64,000 nucleotides of DNA. Source: an uncultured Sulfolobales archaeon. Its GTDB lineage: Archaea > Thermoproteota > Thermoprotei_A > Sulfolobales > NBVN01. The first letter of the stretch is position 1. Every line of letters starts with the position of its first letter. Positions 58,727-64,000 of this stretch are shown here, in pieces. Made by a program: the position numbers and the translations under genes. A model generated the notes under the pieces. The model did no database searches. It was given only the letters and a program-made list of their open reading frames with translations, and was not told the origin of the DNA. The stretch covers positions 1 to 64,000 of the forward strand of contig CALJEN010000006.1 of the NCBI GenBank assembly GCA_938073905.1. The letters are read 5' to 3'.

Positions 58727-60154
58727 CTAACCTCTGTACGTTAGCTTCGAGACCACTAGCGTTATCGGTAGGTTAAATATTAGGCCCCAGACTATCGAGT
58801 GCACCCCGAGGTAGTCGGGCCAGACGAAGCACGTGAGCACCCCCACTACCAGCCCCGAGATTAGACCAGCCAAGACCCCCTCCCTGGTTATCCACTTCCA
58901 TATGCTCCCGAGGACCCACCCCGGGAACATCTGCGTTATGCCCGTGTAGCCTACCAGCAGGAGGTAGACTATGTAGGCGGGTGCCGTGTATGCCAGCACT
59001 ACGCTGATCGCGGTGAAGAGAGCTATCCCCAGCCTGCTGACCAGTATGACTTCCCTCTCGCTCGCCTGGGGCCTGAGCCAGCCCTGGTAGATGTTCCTCG
59101 CGAGGAGGCTGGCCTGGGTCAGCAGTATCCCGGCGGCAGACGAGAGGGCGGCGGCCATGCCGGATGCCCCGATGAACCCCAGGGCTACTGGACCGAAGGT
59201 GTCCCTTACCAGGGCCAGGAACGCGTGGTCAGCCACGGCGAGCTTCATGCCTATGCCCAGGGCCACCAGGCCCGTGAGCGAGGCCCATAGTATCCCGAGG
59301 ACGTGGTACCAGGAAGTCATCACGATGCTCCTCCTCAGCACCCTGGGATCCTTCGCCGGGAACACCATCTGGGCCAGCTGGGGCCAGACCCAGAAACCGA
59401 GGCCACAGCCTGCCGCCGCTGTTATAACCCACTGGATCGAGTTCCTGCCTGCGGCGGCCCATAGGTAGGTGTGTTCTGGTTTGACCGCACTAACAGCCTC
59501 GAAGAGCCCGGGCAGCCCTCCGAAGTAGTAGGCGATGAGCGCGAGTCCCCCTCCGAGCATCGCTGCTAGCATTATGGCTCCGAGGAACACGTTCGTGATG
59601 GCAACGCTTATCATACCGCCCAGGAACACGTAAACCATTACCAGGACGAACGATACCACGGCGACGTGGAGCGTGGGAAGGGCCCCGTAGGTCGATAGGT
59701 CGAGGACGTACTTGGTCGTCAGTATCTGAAGCTGACCGTACGGTATGTTGAAAGCTATGCCGACTAGGGCTGTCAGCACCATGAGCAGCTTGCTCCCGTA
59801 CCTCCACATGAAGTAGTCAGCCTGCGTGAGCAACCCCCGGTCTTTGGCTATACCCCATATCCTCGGAGCGAAGAAGAAGGCAAAGGTATATGCTAGAGCG
59901 CCGTATATCCATATGTAGAGCACGGGGGCTCCAAACGCATAGGCCCATCCCGAGGCGCCCAGGAAGGCGAACCCGCTGTATATCACTGCGGCCATGTTAA
60001 GGAAGACCACGAAGAACCCGAGAGCTCTGCCGGCGACCATGTAGGTATCCACTCTTAAGACCTTAACCCTCAGCCTGTACGCCAGTATGCCGATGGTGAT
60101 GGTCAGAGCGAGGACGGTAAGCACTATCGACGTAGCCACTACGGCCTCGCTCAC
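58727..60154 (-). CDS. Sodium:solute symporter (SSS family)
   Basis: 475 residues with 13 helices. SSS signs: an early YMVAGRALGFFVVFLNMAAVIYSGFAFLGASGWAYAFG, QADYFMWRYGSK, WVITAAAGCGLGFWVWPQLAQMVFPAKDPR and GASGMAAALSSAAGILLTQASLLARN (sodium site helix 8). The start overlaps the DUF3311 gene by 4 bp; the M20 peptidase starts 10 bp after its stop, so all three genes are one unit. It resembles amino-acid/pantothenate-type symporters; the peptidase suggests acylated amino acids or short peptides as substrate. Confidence 0.92.
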   Translation of the reverse strand: MSEAVVATSIVLTVLALTITIGILAYRLRVKVLRVDTYMVAGRALGFFVVFLNMAAVIYSGFAFLGASGWAYAFGAPVLYIWIYGALAYTFAFFFAPRIWGIAKDRGLLTQADYFMWRYGSKLLMVLTALVGIAFNIPYGQLQILTTKYVLDLSTYGALPTLHVAVVSFVLVMVYVFLGGMISVAITNVFLGAIMLAAMLGGGLALIAYYFGGLPGLFEAVSAVKPEHTYLWAAAGRNSIQWVITAAAGCGLGFWVWPQLAQMVFPAKDPRVLRRSIVMTSWYHVLGILWASLTGLVALGIGMKLAVADHAFLALVRDTFGPVALGFIGASGMAAALSSAAGILLTQASLLARNIYQGWLRPQASEREVILVSRLGIALFTAISVVLAYTAPAYIVYLLLVGYTGITQMFPGWVLGSIWKWITREGVLAGLISGLVVGVLTCFVWPDYLGVHSIVWGLIFNLPITLVVSKLTYRG

Positions 60155-60366
60155 GGCTTCCTCACCTCAAGGACGTAGTACGCTACGCTGAGGAGCACCG
60201 GGACTATCCACACCCACACGAACACCCAGAACCAGAGGATCGGTATCCCCGCTACGCGCACTCCAGGGTTGTTCACCAGCGGTAGGAAGGCTGTCAGCAT
60301 GATCCACACGACCGCTGCGAGAAGCATGAATATCCTTTCCTCCCTGGCCACGTAACGGCACCTCAC
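60151..60366 (-). CDS. DUF3311-family small membrane subunit of SSS symporter
   Basis: 71 residues from GTG 60366, about 22 bp after a TATA-like GCTTAAATG. Two helices with LPLVNNPGVRVAGIPILWFWVFVWVWIVPVLLSVAYY match DUF3311, which is encoded beside SSS symporters and resembles the small subunit of certain sodium symporters. It overlaps the symporter start by 4 bp. Confidence 0.85.
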   Translation of the reverse strand: MRCRYVAREERIFMLLAAVVWIMLTAFLPLVNNPGVRVAGIPILWFWVFVWVWIVPVLLSVAYYVLEVRKP

Positions 60367-60776
60367 TAACCGGGCGGCAAGAAAGCATTTAAGCTTTTCC
60401 GGTGACGGGGCTCAGCGCACGAAGTCGTCTTCGTCTCGACGTTGGCACCACGGTGTTCACGTTTTGCGCGCTCCGGCAGAGAGTGTGTGTCGAGGTGCCG
60501 CCTCTTGTGCGGACCTACCCACATCGCTGACCGTTGTCGCATAGCTACCTTCCGGTGACCGCGCGTTCCACCTTGGCACCTTGGCCGTGGGGACCTCGGT
60601 GGCCTTCGGGGCAACGGTAGATAGAGCACCCCACGTCCCGGGCCCACCCTCGCGTGCCCGTTCGGTGCTATTTGTACGAGAGTGCCTCAGCGAAGTCTGG
60701 AGAATCAGTAGATGCGGAGAGCCGCGCCAGGCTCCCCGCTCGCGGTCGAGGGAGGTTTGAAGTAAAAAGAGGTCGG
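60367..60776. other. Intergenic stretch of about 410 bp downstream of cooS
   Basis: Holds the promoter of the DUF3311 operon (GCTTAAATG, about 60387-60395) and, closer to cooS, the hairpin CGAAGTCGTCTTCG (60420-60433). No protein-like frame; lower coding bias than neighbours. Nothing else is supported. Confidence 0.45.
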
Positions 60777-62684
60777 CTAGGCGGGAAGGCCCAGAGCCCT
60801 CCTCTTCCTGTCTATGTGCTCGAGCATCAGCTCGGCGGCCTTCTTCGGGTCGGGCTCCACGACGAACCTGGCTCCCACGAGCCCCTCGATGTCCTCCGTG
60901 AGGAGCTTCGTCACCGCCTTGCTCCCGAGTACAGGCGGCACCACTCCCAGGTGCACGTTGACTCCCTGAGCTACGAACCACGTCCCTATGGCCACCGCTT
61001 TGCTGCTCATGGCCTCCGGAGCGGAGCCGAACACCGGGAGGTCTGGTATGTCGACCCCGAGGGCCTCCGCCAGGGCGTTGAGCGCGACCAGGATCCTGGA
61101 GTTGTCGACGCAGCTGCCCATGTGGAGGCACGGGGGTATCTTCAAGGCCTCGAGGACCCTCCTCAGCCTGATGCCGGCCAGGGACTGGGCCTCCAGAGTC
61201 ATGAGGCCGGCCTTGGCGGCCGCGGCGGCCCAGCAGCCAGTCCCCACGACCAGGACGTCGTTGGCTATGAGCTCCTTGGCTAGCACGGTGTGCCCCCTGT
61301 CCTGAGGCACCTTCGGGTTGTTGCAGCCCACTATGCCGACGATCCCGCGTATGTTCCCCCTCTTCAGGGCGTCCACCAGGGGCGCTAGGGTGCCGCCGAG
61401 TGCCTCGAGTATTGCCTCTACGGAGAACCCGGCTATCACCTTGGACTTCACGTCCGGTATGTAGACCCTCTCCTTCATCCTCCTGGGGTAGTTCTCTATG
61501 GCCGTTCGCAGGACCTCCCTGGCCACTTCGTCAGCCCTGTCCGCCTTCCACTCTATGTGGATGGCCCCGGGGATCCTGGCTACGGGCATCGTGGTTATCA
61601 GCTTCGTGTGGAAGCACCCGGCTATGTCGGCTAGGGACGGCATCAGGCACTGGTAGTCGACTACCATGGCTTCGACGGCGCCGGTGGCCAGGGCCATCTC
61701 CTGGTGGAGGAGGTTGCCGGCTAGCGGAACCCCCAACCGCATGAGAGTCTCGTTGGCCGTGCAGCATATGCCGCAGACGTTGATGCCTCTGGCTCCGACG
61801 CTCTTGGCCAGGCCGAGCATCTCCTCGCTCCTGGCCAGCTCGGCCACCTTCATCGAGAGCAGCGGGTTATGACCGTGCACTACGACGTTGACCTCGTCGG
61901 GCTTCAGCACGCCCAGGTTCGCGTAGCTCTCTACAGGCCTCGGCGTGCCGAACAGGGCGTCCTGGAGCTCGGTAGCTGTCGCCATGGCGTAGCAGTCGGC
62001 CAGGGAAGTCCTCAAGCCGTGGAGCAGCAGGCTTCTGTAGTCGGCGTCTACCCCCATGTGTATCCTGTGGAGGGCCTCGAAGGCCTCGCGCCACACGGAC
62101 CTGGGCGCGATGCCCAACCTCTCGAAGACCCTCCTGCGCTTCTCGATGGAGTAGGCCTTGAGCATGTTGAGAGTCTCCTCGGTAGTCCTCGTCATGTCCT
62201 CCTCGATCATCCTGACGACATCGACGGCGAGGTCTAGCACGGGTCTCGTCTCGGCGTCGGGTATGCCGAGCCTCTTGGCGATGGCCCTCAGCTTCTTCTC
62301 GTCGGCTATCCTGTAGGGGAACGGTCTGCCCTCGGACGCGCTTCTCACGGCCTCCTTGAGGGTCTCCAGCACGTGGAACGCGTGCTCTCCGTGGGCCGCC
62401 TCACCGTTGGCTATGTGGAACAGCACTCTCCTGGCTACCATGGTGTCGGCGTCGGCACCGCATATCCCCTTGGTGGGTCCCACGCCGTAGGGGTCTATCC
62501 TGCAGGGACCCATCATGCAGAACCAGCAGCACGTCCCCAGCAGGCCGAAGCCGCACTGCGGCTGCATCCGCTCGTACCTGTGGTGGACGGTCTCTATACC
62601 CAGCTCCTCGGCTCTCCTTATCATCAACTGAGCCGCTCTATCTACGGTCTTCTCCTCCGGTCTCCTGATCGGGACTACCGACAC
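60777..62684 (-). CDS. cooS: Nickel carbon monoxide dehydrogenase catalytic subunit
   Basis: 635 residues from GTG 62684, which has the Shine-Dalgarno GGGGTGA; GTG 62699 and ATG 62723 are in-frame alternatives that overlap cooF. It oxidises CO to CO2 with ferredoxin-type acceptor. Cluster B/D ligands CGFGLLGTCCWFCMMGPCRIDP are near residue 45, and cluster C segments VVHGHNPLL, NVCGICCTANE, GCNNPKVPQDRGH, GTGCWAAAAAKAGLM and CLHMGSCVDNSRI follow in the expected order. The length is normal for stand-alone CooS. No acetyl-CoA synthase genes are seen in the window, so a respiratory or redox role is likely. Confidence 0.96.
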   Translation of the reverse strand: MSVVPIRRPEEKTVDRAAQLMIRRAEELGIETVHHRYERMQPQCGFGLLGTCCWFCMMGPCRIDPYGVGPTKGICGADADTMVARRVLFHIANGEAAHGEHAFHVLETLKEAVRSASEGRPFPYRIADEKKLRAIAKRLGIPDAETRPVLDLAVDVVRMIEEDMTRTTEETLNMLKAYSIEKRRRVFERLGIAPRSVWREAFEALHRIHMGVDADYRSLLLHGLRTSLADCYAMATATELQDALFGTPRPVESYANLGVLKPDEVNVVVHGHNPLLSMKVAELARSEEMLGLAKSVGARGINVCGICCTANETLMRLGVPLAGNLLHQEMALATGAVEAMVVDYQCLMPSLADIAGCFHTKLITTMPVARIPGAIHIEWKADRADEVAREVLRTAIENYPRRMKERVYIPDVKSKVIAGFSVEAILEALGGTLAPLVDALKRGNIRGIVGIVGCNNPKVPQDRGHTVLAKELIANDVLVVGTGCWAAAAAKAGLMTLEAQSLAGIRLRRVLEALKIPPCLHMGSCVDNSRILVALNALAEALGVDIPDLPVFGSAPEAMSSKAVAIGTWFVAQGVNVHLGVVPPVLGSKAVTKLLTEDIEGLVGARFVVEPDPKKAAELMLEHIDRKRRALGLPA

Positions 62685-62688
62685 CGAC

Positions 62689-63240
62689 TCACCCCGCACG
62701 CGTGCTGTACAAAACCATTCCACCCTTGGGCACTAGGCCCGTGACGAGCTCCCTAGCCTTCTCCTCGTGGATCTCGCGCATCAAGCTCTCCAGGGTGCCG
62801 AACTTGAGAGCCCTCGTGGGGCACGCCTCGACGCACGCCGGCTGGAGGCCCCTCCTGACCCTGTCGATGCAGAAGTCGCACTTCGTCACGACCTTCTCGG
62901 CCGGGTCGAGCGTTATGGCCCCGTAGGGGCAGGCCAGGACGCACCCCTTGCACCCGATGCACTGCTCCTTCTTCAGGAGGACTGGCCCCTCGGGGGTCTT
63001 CACGAGGGCCTCAGTTGGGCACACCTCGACGCACGGAGGCTTCTCGCAGTGCATGCACCGAACCGGCACGTCGTAGCCCATGGCGTGGACGACCCTAATC
63101 CTGGGAACGGGCCTGGGGGTCTCGAGGGGCGCGGTGAGTATGCTCTTCGTGAGCGAATGCTCCGTAGCACACGCCAGGTAGCAGGACAAGCACCCGAGGC
63201 AACGCTCTATATCAACGTAGATGAAGACATGATCAACCAC
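62689..63240 (-). CDS. cooF: CooF-like 4Fe-4S electron transfer protein
   Basis: 183 residues from a GTG start. Four [4Fe-4S] cluster motifs: CLGCLSCYLAC near the N-terminus, CMHCEKPPCVEVCP, CIGCKGCVLACPYG, and CDFCIDR...CVEACP. This is the polyferredoxin (DMSO reductase iron-sulfur-like) type that takes electrons from CooS. It ends four bases before the cooS start and is preceded by its own promoter, so cooF-cooS forms an operon. The redox partner beyond CooF is not in the window. Confidence 0.93.
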   Translation of the reverse strand: MVDHVFIYVDIERCLGCLSCYLACATEHSLTKSILTAPLETPRPVPRIRVVHAMGYDVPVRCMHCEKPPCVEVCPTEALVKTPEGPVLLKKEQCIGCKGCVLACPYGAITLDPAEKVVTKCDFCIDRVRRGLQPACVEACPTRALKFGTLESLMREIHEEKARELVTGLVPKGGMVLYSTRAG

Positions 63241-63261
63241 ACTACCGCCTCAAATAGTTGT

Positions 63262-63280
63262 AGGAGAGCTCCTTTATATG
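63262..63280 (-). promoter_or_regulatory. cooFS promoter with adjacent perfect palindrome
   Basis: The minus strand carries CATATAAAG (about 63272-63280) as TATA-like box; directly after it lies AGGAGAGCTCCT (63262-63273), a perfect 12-bp palindrome between TATA box and expected transcription start. A repressor bound there would block initiation. It is a candidate site for CO- or redox-dependent control. Confidence 0.55.
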
Positions 63281-63310
63281 CTTTACAAAGAATTGTCGGA
63301 GAGGGCCGGC

Positions 63311-64000
63311 TTAGGTGAGATTCTCTACTATCGCATCGCACAGCCTCTCTACGGACTTCACGAACGGTGAGCTGCTATTGTAGTCCACTATGGAGACCCC
63401 GAGCTTCTCCGCCCTGACTACGTCGACATCGAACGGGATCGCGACCGCGACCTCCATACCCGCTCCCCTGGCTACCGCGGAGAGCTCGGCGGCCTCGCCG
63501 TCGCTCGTCACCTTGTTCAAGACCACCCAGACCCTCCTTATTCCCAGCTCCCTAGCGTACTCGTAGCTCCTCTTGGCATGCTCCAGGGACTTGCGGGTGG
63601 GCTCCACGACGACCAGCAGCAGGTCTACCCCCCTCGCCGTAGCTCTGCCGAAGTGCTCCAGCCCCGCCTCCATGTCCACAACTATGGCCTCCCCCCTCTC
63701 CAAGACCGCGTGGTCGACGAGAGCTCTGACCAGAGCGTTCTGCGGGCACATGCACCCAGCGCCGGCTCTCGGCATTCCCACGACGAGCAGCCTGACTCCG
63801 TCGGGACACGGGATGGAGAGCCTGTCTGGTATGTCGTCCACCCTCGGGTTTAGAGAGAAGATGGCGCCCCACCCGCCCGGCCTAGCGCCCGTCCTCTCCT
63901 CGACCAGCGACTCGTCGTCGGACACCGGCCTGGGCACGGACTCGGGCCTCGCTCCCAGCGTTATGTAGAGATTCGGGTTGGAGTCGAGGTCTATTGCCAG
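63311..64000 (-). CDS. cooC: CO dehydrogenase maturation ATPase CooC, 5' end outside window
   Basis: 230 codons are visible, continuing beyond position 64000. CooC is a MinD/ParA-like P-loop ATPase that inserts nickel in CooS. Visible motifs: LAIDLDSNPNLYITLG at the edge (switch I region), CMCPQNALVRAL with a CxC (nickel-binding in CooC), VVDMEAGLEHFGR (switch II/Walker B), VVVEPTRKSLEHAKR and VWVVLNKV. The P-loop itself lies off the window. It precedes cooF-cooS with a 70-bp gap holding a separate promoter. The CMC motif (CxC) fits the dimer nickel site. Confidence 0.92.
   Translation of the reverse strand: MAIDLDSNPNLYITLGARPESVPRPVSDDESLVEERTGARPGGWGAIFSLNPRVDDIPDRLSIPCPDGVRLLVVGMPRAGAGCMCPQNALVRALVDHAVLERGEAIVVDMEAGLEHFGRATARGVDLLLVVVEPTRKSLEHAKRSYEYARELGIRRVWVVLNKVTSDGEAAELSAVARGAGMEVAVAIPFDVDVVRAEKLGVSIVDYNSSSPFVKSVERLCDAIVENLT

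Overview
This 64 kb window is gene-dense, strongly GC-rich DNA from an archaeon, most likely a thermophilic member of the Thermoproteota (Crenarchaeota). The evidence is: TATA-like boxes about 25-35 bp before start codons with little or no leader; many GTG and TTG starts; archaeal-type proteins (DUF432/MscS, SerK-type serine kinase fused to a cysteine synthase, 2-Cys peroxiredoxin with C-terminal cysteines, tungsten-type aldehyde ferredoxin oxidoreductase, DUF3311 beside a sodium symporter, stalked subtilase). The order or genus cannot be fixed from sequence reading alone. No rRNA, tRNA, CRISPR array or intact insertion sequence was seen.

Layout. 1-7.7 kb: the end of a secreted TasA-like protein gene, lysA, a flippase-like membrane protein, a DUF59 Fe-S assembly protein and an ion transporter followed by a 40-residue membrane peptide. 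8.3-11.3 kb: three consecutive GH130 glycoside phosphorylase or hydrolase genes. 11.5-18.5 kb: a SerK-cysteine synthase fusion, a queuosine-precursor type transporter, a DGC zinc-binding protein, a beta-propeller gene behind an unusual leader, and a DUF432-MscS pair. 19-25.2 kb: a tightly overlapping MoxR/DUF4129/DUF4350/DUF58 operon. 25.4-28 kb: nadA-nadC-nadX, the de novo NAD pathway from aspartate. 28-31.8 kb: a secretion cluster with a dedicated signal peptidase, two secreted proteins and a membrane protein, which I read as a possible TasA/bundling-pilus type fibre system; a near-duplicate of its small secreted protein sits at the left edge.

32.4-36 kb: superoxide dismutase, peroxiredoxin and a divergent Lrp-type regulator sharing a palindromic promoter, then an unknown protein and an MscS-like channel. 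36.7-44.1 kb: moaD-aor, IMP dehydrogenase, feoB with a DtxR-like box, and purB. 44.2-53.3 kb: a solute symporter, B3/B4-domain protein, JAMM-like protein, TrkA/MscS pair, MFS transporter, CxxCxxCC protein and TctA with a small membrane partner. 53.7-60.4 kb: a stalked subtilase, a decayed peptide-binding protein and an M20 peptidase/SSS symporter/DUF3311 operon. 60.8-64 kb: carbon monoxide dehydrogenase genes cooS, cooF and cooC (cut by the window end).

Together the genes suggest a heterotroph living on peptides and glycans that also oxidises CO and aldehydes, handles some oxygen, makes lysine/cell-wall precursors, NAD and cysteine itself, and exposes secreted fibres or stalked proteases. The most interesting regions are the TasA-like/signal peptidase cluster, the SerK-cysteine synthase fusion, the chain of micro-ORFs before the beta-propeller gene, and several palindromic candidate operators.
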